A DNA stretch of 64,000 bases, from NCBI GenBank assembly GCA_965237405.1, contig OZ250139.1, positions 4,402,001 to 4,466,000 of the forward strand, read 5' to 3'. Below, piece after piece: positions 17,378 through 25,665 of the stretch (position 1 is its first letter; each line of letters starts with the position of its first letter). The stretch comes from CAUZIB01 sp963663925 (GTDB lineage Bacteria > Acidobacteriota > Vicinamibacteria > Vicinamibacterales > UBA8438). A model generated the notes under the pieces. The model searched no databases and was not told where the DNA came from. It saw only the letters and a program-made list of their open reading frames with translations. A program made the position numbers and the translations under genes.

Positions 17378-18407
17378 ATTGCTGATACGCTCGCTCCACA
17401 CTGGCGCGCCCGTATCGTTCACGCAACGTTGGATCCGTAAGCAGTCGCACGATCGCATCAGCCAGTGCCTTGGGATCGCTAACCGGAACGAGTAACCCGG
17501 TCTCGTCGTGATCAACGACTTCGGACAGTCCGCCGGTCCGCGTTGCTATGACGGCCCGCCCGCACGCCATCGCGTCCAGGGCGGACGTTCCAAGGCCCTC
17601 GGTGACAGAGCTCATAACGAACAGGTCGAACCCTTTGTGCAGAGAGAGGATGTCGGGTCGAAAGCCCGTAAGAATGACGTGTCTCTCCAGATACCGTTGC
17701 TTGATTTGGTGCTGGAGTGACAGCTCAAGCTCGCCGCTGCCGACGATGAGAAAACGCGCGTCGGGTATGTGTTGGAGCACGAGCGCCGCGGCGTCGACGA
17801 GATATCGCTGGCCCTTGTGCGGTACGAGCGCCGCGACATTGCCAACGATCGGTGCTCCATCCGGTAGCGAGAACTCTTTGTGGATGTCGAGCGATGGTGC
17901 GGCTGTCACGTGCCCGAGGTCGATACCCTCGTAGACGATAGTGGTTCGCTCTGCCGGCACTCCGTCATCGACCAGCATCGAGCGGATGAAGGCCGACGCA
18001 CAGATAAAGCAATCCACTTGGCGGTATTTCCATCGCGACAAAGCGTTCTTTCCGATGTGGAAGTCAACGCGTCGAGCCGCGACGAACGTTGTCTTGAGCC
18101 GGGTGTTGCCTAACGAAAGCGCCAGGGCGGTCATCGCTACTGCGTGCGCGTCGTGCGCATGCACCACCTCGGGTTGCAGGTCGCGCAGCACGCGCGACAG
18201 CTTCCACGCAGTCGCGAAATCCATTTCCATGCGCGGGGCGAGTGGATAGAGGTCGGTTTCCTCGGATGCACGGCGTCGTAGCTCACCGTCCGGGTGTGCG
18301 ACGAGGGCAGTGCGATGCCCTCGGGTTCGCAGGCCTAAGATTGTGAGTAACACCTGGTTTTGTCCTCCCCGCCAGGTCCGTGCCGTGTCGACGTGAAGTG
18401 AGAACAT
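17277..18407 (-). CDS. Glycosyltransferase family 4 protein
   Basis: 376 residues, GT-B fold. Signs are the N-terminal WRGGQNQVLLTILGLRTRGH, VVHAHDAH, the linker VGNVAALVPHKGQRYLVDA, and the C-terminal donor site SSVTEGLGTSALDAMACGRAVIATRTGGLSEVV with the E-x7-E type pattern. It probably adds a sugar to LPS core or another surface glycan; donor and acceptor are unknown. The ATG shares a base with the stop of the upstream GT2 gene (TAATG), so both are made together. The last 101 nt overlap the convergent TIGR02757 gene. Confidence 0.9.
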   Translation of the reverse strand: MFSLHVDTARTWRGGQNQVLLTILGLRTRGHRTALVAHPDGELRRRASEETDLYPLAPRMEMDFATAWKLSRVLRDLQPEVVHAHDAHAVAMTALALSLGNTRLKTTFVAARRVDFHIGKNALSRWKYRQVDCFICASAFIRSMLVDDGVPAERTTIVYEGIDLGHVTAAPSLDIHKEFSLPDGAPIVGNVAALVPHKGQRYLVDAAALVLQHIPDARFLIVGSGELELSLQHQIKQRYLERHVILTGFRPDILSLHKGFDLFVMSSVTEGLGTSALDAMACGRAVIATRTGGLSEVVDHDETGLLVPVSDPKALADAIVRLLTDPTLRERYGRASVERAYQQFSADRMVDETAAVYTDLVDRRRARGTARPAAVD

Positions 18408-19213
18408 TACCGGTGGTCAGACGGCGCGGTGTCCGCATGTTCGTATGCCCAGAGCTTCGCGAACTTGAGGAAGACGTAGTATGAGTTCATGAGCGAGACA
18501 ATCAAACCTGGGACGCCGTCGCTAAAGCCTCGATGCAGCACATAGTTACGGAAGAACGCCAGCGTCGGATGTCCGATCAGATCAAGCCATTTCGCGTGCT
18601 GGTGCTCCGAGGTCATCTGTTTGACGGCCAGTGTCGAATAGCGGTCGATGGTCGACAGATGGTGTGAAAGGTCGCGATAGGCGTAGTGCTGCAGCTCGCA
18701 CCGCAGCGTGCCGATCCGCCCATCGACAGTTACGGATTCGTGGACGTAGCGCGTGTTCCACCGGGCAACGCGGCGATCGTACAAGCGGAGTTGATAATCT
18801 GGATACCAGTCGGTCGATCGCATCCAGCGGCTGAGATAGCGCGTCGTGCGCGGGATACGATAGCCCTGCCGGAGCGGCGCCGAGACCATGAGTGCCCTGA
18901 TCTCGCTCACTAGCTCTGGAGTCACGCGCTCGTCGGCATCCAGCGAGAGCACCCAATCGTTGGCGGCGAGTCCGGTGGCGTAATTCTTCTGGGCGCCGTA
19001 GCCCTGCCAGTCGCGAGTCAAGACGCGATCGGTATACCGGCGCGCGATCTCAACCGTCCGGTCGGTGCTCCCGGAATCGACGACGACCAGGTCTTCGGCC
19101 CATCGAACCGACTCAAGGGCACCGGCAATGTTGTCTGCCTCGTCCTTAGTGATGATGACGACCGACAGCTCAAGCACCCGAGCGAGTCTATCATCGTATA
19201 CTTCAATTCCCAT
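18407..19213 (-). CDS. Glycosyltransferase family 2 protein (LPS core heptosyl/glucosyl type, WaaE/KdtX-like)
   Basis: 268 residues, GT-A fold. The start of the domain is LSVVIITKDEADNIAGALES, then VVVDSGSTDRT, and the metal-binding SLDADERVTPEL with the DxD motif. The acceptor part WYPDYQLRLYDRR..HESV is typical of the WaaE-like group that modifies LPS inner core. A C-terminal hydrophobic segment (GLIVSLMNSYYVFLKF) suggests membrane association. The ATG at 19213 lies inside a CATG shared with the start of the divergent pyrE. A GTG at 19177, giving VLELSVVIITK, is a plausible real start and would separate the two genes. Confidence 0.88.
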   Translation of the reverse strand: MGIEVYDDRLARVLELSVVIITKDEADNIAGALESVRWAEDLVVVDSGSTDRTVEIARRYTDRVLTRDWQGYGAQKNYATGLAANDWVLSLDADERVTPELVSEIRALMVSAPLRQGYRIPRTTRYLSRWMRSTDWYPDYQLRLYDRRVARWNTRYVHESVTVDGRIGTLRCELQHYAYRDLSHHLSTIDRYSTLAVKQMTSEHQHAKWLDLIGHPTLAFFRNYVLHRGFSDGVPGLIVSLMNSYYVFLKFAKLWAYEHADTAPSDHR

Positions 19214-19787
19214 GCAACCGGCTCAGGTCCTTGAGCGCTTCACCACGTGTGCAGCGTTGCTTGAGGGGCACTTTCAGCTGTCGGCTGGACTCCATAGCGC
19301 TGGGTACCTGCAGTGCGCGCGTGTGCTCCAACATCCAAATCATGCTACGGAATTAGGGGAAGCACTCGCCGATAAGGTGCGAAACTGGGAGCCGAGCGTC
19401 GTGTTGTCCCCTGCGCTCGGAGGCATCGTGATTGGCCACGAGGTCGCGCGCGCGCTTGGCGTACGTGCCATTTTTGCCGAGCGGCGTGACGGTCGACTAA
19501 GTCTGCGCCGCGGTTTCCAGATCGCATACGGTGAACGGGCGCTGGTCGTCGAAGATGTCGTGACCACGGGTGGCTCAACTCAGGAGATTGTTGCGCTCGC
19601 ACGCGAGGCCGGTGCGAACGTCGTTGCCGCCTCGGCGGTCATTAACCGGGGTGGCTCGAGCGTGGATGTGGGAGTTCCACTGGCGGTTCTAGCCAATGTC
19701 ACCTGGGCGGCATACAAGCCCGAATCCTGTCCGTTGTGCACCTGCGGTGTGCCATTAACCGTGCCGGGATCGAGGCCGCAATCCTGA
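19212..19787 (+). CDS. pyrE: Orotate phosphoribosyltransferase, canonical second copy
   Basis: About 191 residues. It begins QPAQVLERFTTCAALLEGHF and carries AGLHSAGYLQCARVL, then the canonical PRPP loop ALVVEDVVTTGGSTQE. It ends with the CPLCTCGVPL cysteine motif seen in many OPRTases. It therefore looks like a fully active OMP-forming enzyme, standing alone outside the pyr operons, upstream of truA. ATG 19212 fits the family start. An upstream extension to 19065 only reads through the antisense of the GT2 gene. Its relation to the pyr-operon copy (about 15829-16452) is a paralogy question. Confidence 0.93.
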   Translation: MQPAQVLERFTTCAALLEGHFQLSAGLHSAGYLQCARVLQHPNHATELGEALADKVRNWEPSVVLSPALGGIVIGHEVARALGVRAIFAERRDGRLSLRRGFQIAYGERALVVEDVVTTGGSTQEIVALAREAGANVVAASAVINRGGSSVDVGVPLAVLANVTWAAYKPESCPLCTCGVPLTVPGSRPQS

Positions 19788-19842
19788 GTCGTCCCCTGGC
19801 GGCATGTCAGCGAATCTGCAGGAGATGTCTGGCTAAAGTACA

Positions 19843-20589
19843 GTGCGGACGTTCAAGCTGACGGTTGCCTACGATGGAACCACATACGCCGGATGGCAGC
19901 GACAGCCTGGCGCTGGCACGGTTCAGGGCTGCCTCGAGTCGGCGTTGGAGGAAATCGAAGGCCAGGCCGTGACTGCCTATGGTGCCGGCCGGACCGACGC
20001 TGGCGTCCACGCGCTGGGGCAGGTTGCCAGTATGACGCTTAACCATCCAATTTCTGTCTTCGCGTTGACCCGTTCCCTTAATGCCAAGCTACCCAGGGAC
20101 ATCCGTGTGCGAAGTGTCGAGGAGGTAGCCTGTCGATTTCATGCTCGTTACGACGCCCGACGGAAGACTTATCGTTACCGGATAGACCAGGCGACGGTGG
20201 CTGACCCGATGGAGCTCCGCTTCGCGTGGCACATCGCTGCATCCCTGAATGTGGACGCCATGCGCCAGGCGGCGGCCCATCTCGTCGGTTGCCACGATTT
20301 TGCTGCCTTCCAGACGGTGGCGGCGCAATCGACAACTGAGTCGACGGTGCGAACGATCTTCAGTGTGACGATCGAGCGGAAGCCCGCCGCGATTCTGGAA
20401 ATGGAGGTCTGCGGCGACGGGTTTCTACGACACATGGTCCGCACGATCGTTGGGACGCTCTCGGAGGTTGGCCTCGGCCGAGAGGCGCCGGCAGGCTTGG
20501 TAGCGGTGCTCCGTTCGAGGCACCGTGATCAGGCCGGCCCGACAGCCCCGGCACGGGGTCTCTTCCTTGTATCGGTCGACTATTCTTGA
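19843..20589 (+). CDS. truA: tRNA pseudouridine(38-40) synthase TruA
   Basis: 248 residues. It converts uridines 38-40 in the tRNA anticodon arm to pseudouridine. The catalytic Asp is in GAGRTDAGVHA (about D52). The second motif RKTYRYRI and the late motif FLRHMVRTIVGTL are intact. The GTG start gives MRTFKLTVAYDGTTYAGWQRQ, the standard beginning. It is followed by the promoter and gene for uppS. The longest downstream ORF overlaps truA, but uppS itself probably starts after the truA stop. Confidence 0.96.
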   Translation: MRTFKLTVAYDGTTYAGWQRQPGAGTVQGCLESALEEIEGQAVTAYGAGRTDAGVHALGQVASMTLNHPISVFALTRSLNAKLPRDIRVRSVEEVACRFHARYDARRKTYRYRIDQATVADPMELRFAWHIAASLNVDAMRQAAAHLVGCHDFAAFQTVAAQSTTESTVRTIFSVTIERKPAAILEMEVCGDGFLRHMVRTIVGTLSEVGLGREAPAGLVAVLRSRHRDQAGPTAPARGLFLVSVDYS

Positions 20590-20591
20590 GC

Positions 20592-20620
20592 TTGAACGTA
20601 TCGCTAACACCTTGTATTAT
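20592..20620 (+). promoter_or_regulatory. Sigma70 promoter ahead of uppS
   Basis: TTGAAC (20592-20597), a 17-nt spacer, and TATTAT (20615-20620). Both are 5-of-6 or 4-of-6 matches at ideal spacing. The start would be near 20627, only about 6 nt before the ATG at 20633, so the transcript would be nearly leaderless. If so, uppS-cdsA-dxr-rseP has its own promoter right after truA. Confidence 0.65.
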
Positions 20621-20632
20621 AGTCATTTACAG

Positions 20633-21421
20633 ATGAGTGACGACGATGTTCTCGCATTAGTACAGTCGGGATCGGTTGATGCTGATCTAGTGGCTGAGGT
20701 CGATTTTTCGAGGCTTCCAGCCCACGTGGCGATCATCATGGATGGGAATGGCCGGTGGGCTGCCCAGCGTCATCTGCCTCGTGTTGAAGGGCATCGGGCC
20801 GGCATTGATGCGGTGCGCGACGTAGTCGAGTTCTCGGCGCGACTGGGCATCGACGTCTTGACGCTTTATGCGTTTTCCATCGAGAACTGGAAGCGTCCGG
20901 CCGGCGAAGTGTCGGTCTTGATGGGGCTCCTTAAGCGGTACCTGCGGTCGGAGCTTCAGACGCTGATGCGCAACAATATCCGTTTCAATGTGATCGGCCG
21001 TGACGCCGAACTGTCTACCGACATTCGGCGCGAGCTCGAGATCGGTGTCGAGAAGACCAGCCGTAACAGCGGCATGCTCTTCAGTATCGCTCTCAACTAC
21101 GGCGGGCGCGCCGAGATCGTCGAAGCGGTTCGGCACGCGATCAAGTCCGGCATCAGCCCGAACGACCTTAATGAGGACCGTTTCGGTGATCTGCTTTATA
21201 CGGCCGGGCAGCCTGACCCAGACCTGCTGATTCGTACAAGCGGGGAGATGCGAGTGAGCAACTTCCTGCTGTGGCAGATTGCCTACGCCGAAATCTGGGT
21301 CACCAACACGCTGTGGCCGGACTTTCGAGGCCGGCATCTCCTTGAGGGGATTCTCGCGTTCCAGAAGCGCGACCGGCGATACGGTGGAATCAACCAGGCG
21401 CCGGCAGCTATAGGGCGCTAG
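20633..21421 (+). CDS. uppS: Isoprenyl transferase (undecaprenyl diphosphate synthase)
   Basis: About 262 residues. It extends farnesyl diphosphate with isopentenyl units to the C55 lipid carrier for peptidoglycan and LPS. The catalytic motif HVAIIMDGNGRWA (Asp about 37) and LYAFSIENWKRP, NYGGRAEIVEA, PDLLIRTSGEMRVSNFLLWQ are intact. ATG 20633 follows the promoter at 20592-20620. An in-frame start at 20525 would lie inside truA. A GTG near 20690 is also possible, because the conserved part begins only after residue 28. It heads a run of envelope and isoprenoid genes. Confidence 0.95.
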   Translation: MSDDDVLALVQSGSVDADLVAEVDFSRLPAHVAIIMDGNGRWAAQRHLPRVEGHRAGIDAVRDVVEFSARLGIDVLTLYAFSIENWKRPAGEVSVLMGLLKRYLRSELQTLMRNNIRFNVIGRDAELSTDIRRELEIGVEKTSRNSGMLFSIALNYGGRAEIVEAVRHAIKSGISPNDLNEDRFGDLLYTAGQPDPDLLIRTSGEMRVSNFLLWQIAYAEIWVTNTLWPDFRGRHLLEGILAFQKRDRRYGGINQAPAAIGR

Positions 21422-21448
21422 TGCGCCGGTTCCATCCGGATAAACCGT

Positions 21449-22231
21449 ATGACGCGCGTCCTCAGCGCTGTTGCGATTCTGCCGATTGTTCTCGGCACCG
21501 TCTGGTTCCTCGACCCTATCTGGACGCTTGTCCTTGCGGAGGGCGTGTTGCTCTTGGCGTTTCTGGAGTACACGACGATCAGTAACCGAATCGGTACCGC
21601 GTTCCCAAGAATTACGACCGGCGCTGCGGTGCTCGTGGCGTGTGGGGTTCTCACTCTGGCACCCTCGAGATTCCCAGCTGTCTTAATTGCTGTCGTGATT
21701 GGGATCGGACTCGTCCAGCTGTTTGCTTCACGACCAACGGCAATGCTGGCCTCGGTATCGGCTGCGACCTTCTGCGTGATGTACCTGGCCATTCCCATTG
21801 GGTCGATGGCGCTCCTCAGAGTAGACGTTGGCCGCGAAGCTCTGATGCTGCTCTTTGCGTGTGTGATGGCCAGCGACACCGCTCAGTACTATGGCGGTCG
21901 TTTGATTGGGCGACGATCCCTTGCACCAACCGTTAGTCCGAAGAAGACGGTTGAAGGAGCGGTATTTGGTATCGTGGCCGGGGTTGCCGTTATGCTCGTC
22001 GTTGGACAGTGGTGGCTCGTCGGTATTTCACCCGTGTTTCGCGCTTTGCTTGGCGCGGCCGTCGCGGGATTTGGGATTATTGGTGACCTGTTCGAGTCAA
22101 GTCTAAAACGGGCGGCGAACATGAAGGACGCATCGTTGCTCATCCCCGGCCACGGCGGCGTCCTGGACCGCCTTGACGCGCTGTTGTTTGCGGCGCCGTT
22201 CTACTACGTTGTTGTTCAGCTCGTGAGGTGA
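21449..22231 (+). CDS. cdsA: Phosphatidate cytidylyltransferase
   Basis: 260 residues with about seven membrane helices. It makes CDP-diacylglycerol, the precursor of all phospholipids. The family signature near the end is clear: SPKKTVEGAVFG, GDLFESSLKRAANMKD and PGHGGVLDRLDALLF. It follows uppS by 27 nt and precedes dxr by 7 nt, so it is in the same transcript. Confidence 0.96.
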   Translation: MTRVLSAVAILPIVLGTVWFLDPIWTLVLAEGVLLLAFLEYTTISNRIGTAFPRITTGAAVLVACGVLTLAPSRFPAVLIAVVIGIGLVQLFASRPTAMLASVSAATFCVMYLAIPIGSMALLRVDVGREALMLLFACVMASDTAQYYGGRLIGRRSLAPTVSPKKTVEGAVFGIVAGVAVMLVVGQWWLVGISPVFRALLGAAVAGFGIIGDLFESSLKRAANMKDASLLIPGHGGVLDRLDALLFAAPFYYVVVQLVR

Positions 22232-22238
22232 GTCGAGC

Positions 22239-23417
22239 GTGACGAGGATCGCGATACTAGGTTCGACTGGTTCGATCGGGAGGAGCGCCTTATCAGTCGT
22301 CCGGTCGCATCCCGATCGATTAGAGGTGGTCGCGCTCGCCGCTGGCAGGAACGTCGCGAGGTTCGTGGAGCAGGTTCGCGAGCACCGGCCGGCTCTTGTC
22401 ACAATGGCGACCCAGGATGCCCTGGATCGGGTTCGTGGCGCGATAACCGACGATGTCGTAGAATATGCGCCGCCCGGCGAGTCTGGTTTGATCGCCGTGG
22501 CAACTTACGACGATGCCGACATCATTCTCTGCGCGACGTCTGGCACGACCGCACTCGACGCGGTGCTGGCGGCGATTAAGTCCGGCAAGACGATTGCCCT
22601 AGCCAATAAGGAAGTCCTGGTAATGGCCGGCGCACTCATGATGCAGGTGGCACAACGCAGCGGCACTACGATCCTTCCGGTTGACAGCGAGCACAACGCG
22701 ATCCACCAGTGCTTGCATGGTCGGGACGTGGATGAGGTCGCTCGTCTCATTCTGACCGCCTCTGGAGGACCTTTTAAGGACTGTCCGACAGATAAACTAA
22801 GAGCTGTGACACCGGCCGAGGCGCTTGACCACCCTACCTGGGACATGGGGCCAAAGATCACGATCGACTCGTCTACCCTGATGAACAAGGGCCTTGAGGT
22901 CATTGAGGCACGTTGGCTATTCAATGTCGATGCTGACCGGATTCAGGTGGTCGTGCATCCCCAGTCGGTTGTTCATTCCTTGGTCGAGCTTTGTGACGGT
23001 TCGTTGATTGCTCAGCTTGGCGTGACTGACATGCGGCTCCCGATCCAGTACGCGTTCTCCTATCCAGATCGCTGGGAGACAAAGCTGCCTTCACTGGACC
23101 TAGCGGCTTGTGGCCGCCTTGATTTCGATGTTCCAGACCTCGATCGGTTTCCATGCCTCACCCTCGCATATCAGGCGCTCGGTGGAAGTTCGGCGCTACC
23201 GGTGATTCTCAATGCTGCCAACGAGGTCGCCGTGTTGGCGTTTCTGGACGGGCGACTGCCGTATCTACGGATATCTGCCGTGATCGAGCAGACGCTTGAT
23301 GCAGGCGAAGCTGAAGGGCTCGGCGACGTTAATTCGCTTGATGCGGTGCGTCACGTGCATGCGTGGGCGCAACGGTTTTCTCAAGATGCGGTCGGCAGGG
23401 TAAAATTAAATCGATAG
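22239..23417 (+). CDS. dxr: 1-deoxy-D-xylulose 5-phosphate reductoisomerase
   Basis: 392 residues. It makes 2-C-methyl-D-erythritol 4-phosphate, the committed step of the MEP isoprenoid pathway. Seen are the NADPH site ILGSTGSIGRSALSV, KTIALANKEVLVMAG, the metal and substrate region LPVDSEHNAIHQCL, ASGGPF and the metal ligands SSTLMNKGLEVIEARWLF. The GTG start has GAGGTGAG in the preceding region. With ispG (25666) and uppS it shows that isoprenoids are made by the MEP route in this cell. Confidence 0.97.
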   Translation: MTRIAILGSTGSIGRSALSVVRSHPDRLEVVALAAGRNVARFVEQVREHRPALVTMATQDALDRVRGAITDDVVEYAPPGESGLIAVATYDDADIILCATSGTTALDAVLAAIKSGKTIALANKEVLVMAGALMMQVAQRSGTTILPVDSEHNAIHQCLHGRDVDEVARLILTASGGPFKDCPTDKLRAVTPAEALDHPTWDMGPKITIDSSTLMNKGLEVIEARWLFNVDADRIQVVVHPQSVVHSLVELCDGSLIAQLGVTDMRLPIQYAFSYPDRWETKLPSLDLAACGRLDFDVPDLDRFPCLTLAYQALGGSSALPVILNAANEVAVLAFLDGRLPYLRISAVIEQTLDAGEAEGLGDVNSLDAVRHVHAWAQRFSQDAVGRVKLNR

Positions 23418-23468
23418 GGTCAGGTTGGTGTTTACCTTCCTGTCCCGGACATCTCCTGGATTCATTGA

Positions 23469-24788
23469 GTGACGAGCATTCTCGCTTTTATTCTTGTAAT
23501 CGGCGTTTTGGTCTTCGTGCACGAGTTCGGCCACTTCTTGGCTGCCCGTCGTATCGGGATTCGCGTGCTGACCTTCTCCCTGGGGTTCGGACCTAAGTTC
23601 CTTAAGTTCCGCCGCGGTGACACTGAGTATTGTCTCAGTGCCATCCCGCTTGGCGGCTACGTGAAGATGGCAGGTGAGAACCCGGACGACGTTCGAACCG
23701 GTGGCAAGGACGAGTTCATGTCTCGCACGAAGTGGGAGCGGTTCCAGGTGCTCATCATGGGACCGGTTATGAACATCGTGCTGGCCATCGTCGTAATGAC
23801 GTTCGTGTTGTATCAGGGCGCAGAGATTCCTGCCTACGAGGAGATGCCTCCGATGGTTGGCAGCGTCGTGGAGGACTCTGCCGCTGACCTCGTCGGCATT
23901 CGGGTCGGTGATCAGATAGTTAGCGTCGAAGGAAGGCCCACGGAAACCTGGTCTGATCTCTTCGTGGCTGTCATGCCTCGAGCGGAGCGTGAGCTTTCCG
24001 TCGTTGTTCGTGACGCTGGTGGGCAGGAGCGCACCATTCGCATGATTCCCGATTCCCAGACCAAATATCAGATGGGGGATCTGGGTGTCGGTCCAGTAAT
24101 GGAACCGCAGATCCGGAGTGTGAAGCCCGGTGAACCGGCAGATCGGGCGGGCCTTCGCGTCGGCGACGTTGTCGAAGCGGTCGAAGGTGAGCCGATGTCG
24201 AGCGAAAAGCTCATCACTCAGATCAACGGAAGCGCGGATCACCCGCTGAGCCTGACTATCCGACGTGGGGAGACGCGGCGTGAAGTCGAGGTGACACCAG
24301 CGATGGTCGGCGACGTTGGGATGATCGGCGTGTCGATCAGTCCTTATGTGGTGCGCGTGGTAGAGCCAGATTTTCTCGAAGCGTTCGTGCTAAGCATCGA
24401 GCGCAACTATGAATGGTCTGGCCTAATCCTTGAGGTTTTGGGCGGACTGTTTACCGCCGACACGTCCCTACGTCAGCTCCAGGGCCCAATCGGGATAGCC
24501 CAGATGTCGGGAGGGGCCGCCGCCATCGGCTTAGTGGCCTTGCTCAGCTTAATGTCGTTGATTTCCCTACAGCTCGGCATCATCAACCTTCTCCCCATTC
24601 CTGTGCTCGATGGTGGCCACATCTTCGTCATGGCGCTTGAGGGAATTTCACGTCGCGACTTCAGCATGCGAATGAAGGAGCGGATAACGATGGTTGGATT
24701 CGTTGCGCTGATGACACTAATGGTCACTGTCATCTATAACGACCTTACACGCATCACCTGGATCGAGCGCTTGATGCCCTGGCGCTGA
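23469..24788 (+). CDS. rseP: Site-2 metalloprotease RseP
   Basis: 439 residues. It is an inner-membrane zinc protease that cleaves anti-sigma factors or other membrane proteins. The zinc motif HEFGH is in the first helix and the third ligand is in PVLDGGHIF. Two PDZ domains lie between (about residues 125-200 and 205-285), each with a PGxPA-type start (SVVEDSAADLVGIRVGDQI, SVKPGEPADRAGLRVGDVV). It starts at GTG 23469 and ends the uppS-cdsA-dxr-rseP run. No rseA or sigma-E gene is nearby. It converges tightly with the HAD gene. Confidence 0.95.
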   Translation: MTSILAFILVIGVLVFVHEFGHFLAARRIGIRVLTFSLGFGPKFLKFRRGDTEYCLSAIPLGGYVKMAGENPDDVRTGGKDEFMSRTKWERFQVLIMGPVMNIVLAIVVMTFVLYQGAEIPAYEEMPPMVGSVVEDSAADLVGIRVGDQIVSVEGRPTETWSDLFVAVMPRAERELSVVVRDAGGQERTIRMIPDSQTKYQMGDLGVGPVMEPQIRSVKPGEPADRAGLRVGDVVEAVEGEPMSSEKLITQINGSADHPLSLTIRRGETRREVEVTPAMVGDVGMIGVSISPYVVRVVEPDFLEAFVLSIERNYEWSGLILEVLGGLFTADTSLRQLQGPIGIAQMSGGAAAIGLVALLSLMSLISLQLGIINLLPIPVLDGGHIFVMALEGISRRDFSMRMKERITMVGFVALMTLMVTVIYNDLTRITWIERLMPWR

Positions 24789-24798
24789 TCCCTTCAGG

Positions 24799-25650
24799 TC
24801 AAGAAGCCGCGTTATGTCGTCGGGGTAGCACTGCCCGGATCGCGTCTGCGAGTCCACCTTCGTCGTGTGTGCCGGTGAGCGGCCACCCAAACGACTTCAG
24901 CTCTGGCACGGCATTGCCCATAACGATGGGCCGCCCGGCGAATTTCAGCATTTCTTGGTCGTTCAAATTGTCGCCAACCGCCATCACATCATCCGGGCGT
25001 AGACCCAGCATCTCGGTCCATGCGGCCAGCGTCGATCCTTTAGAGCACCCTTCGGCGATGACGTCTAGGAGTGTGAAGTCGCGATCGGCGTACTCGGTAA
25101 GGGTGATAGTCACATGTGCGCTCACCGCCAGATCGCGGAGGAAATCGGCGAGTCGACGTATTTCTTCGATCCCGCCAGTAAACGCGAGCTGAATGGGGTT
25201 TTCTGTTAGCGCGTCCTCGAGGGGCGTGTGCGGTGACATGAAGACTCTATTTCGCTCGTAGTAGGCTCGACGGTTGGGGTGGTGCCAGTCGATATGCTCA
25301 TAAAGGTATTGGTCTGAGCCGGGCCGGTCAAAAATGAGCGCGGCGCCTTCATGCCGCTTGCGGGCCCGAATGATGAGTTCCCTGGCGAGCGACCGGTCCA
25401 GCTCCCGCCGAAGTATCGTCTCCCCGTCCCCGTGCTTGATGAGGGCGCCATTGCTGACGATCAGCGTCACCGATAGTGACAACGCCGCAGCAACCGGCTG
25501 GGCGTGGTGAAAGCTCCGACCCGTCACGAGTGCAACTTGCACACCCGCGGCCAACGCCGAGTGCACGGCAGACCGGTTGACCTCGAGCAACTGGCCGCGC
25601 TCGTTGAGCAGCGTGCCGTCGATATCGATGGCAATGAGACGCGGAGGCAT
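24799..25650 (-). CDS. Cof-type HAD-IIB family phosphatase
   Basis: 283 residues. The four HAD motifs are present: AIDIDGTLL (nucleophile and acid Asp), VTGRSF (motif II), a Lys at about residue 205, and VGDNLNDQEML (motif IV). The middle cap has the IIB layout. Substrates of this family are sugar or cofactor phosphates; none can be assigned here. It is separated from ispG by 15 nt and likely co-transcribed with it, so a role in clearing an isoprenoid-pathway phosphate is possible but unsupported. Confidence 0.9.
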   Translation of the reverse strand: MPPRLIAIDIDGTLLNERGQLLEVNRSAVHSALAAGVQVALVTGRSFHHAQPVAAALSLSVTLIVSNGALIKHGDGETILRRELDRSLARELIIRARKRHEGAALIFDRPGSDQYLYEHIDWHHPNRRAYYERNRVFMSPHTPLEDALTENPIQLAFTGGIEEIRRLADFLRDLAVSAHVTITLTEYADRDFTLLDVIAEGCSKGSTLAAWTEMLGLRPDDVMAVGDNLNDQEMLKFAGRPIVMGNAVPELKSFGWPLTGTHDEGGLADAIRAVLPRRHNAAS

Positions 25651-25665
25651 AATCGCGCGCGGATC

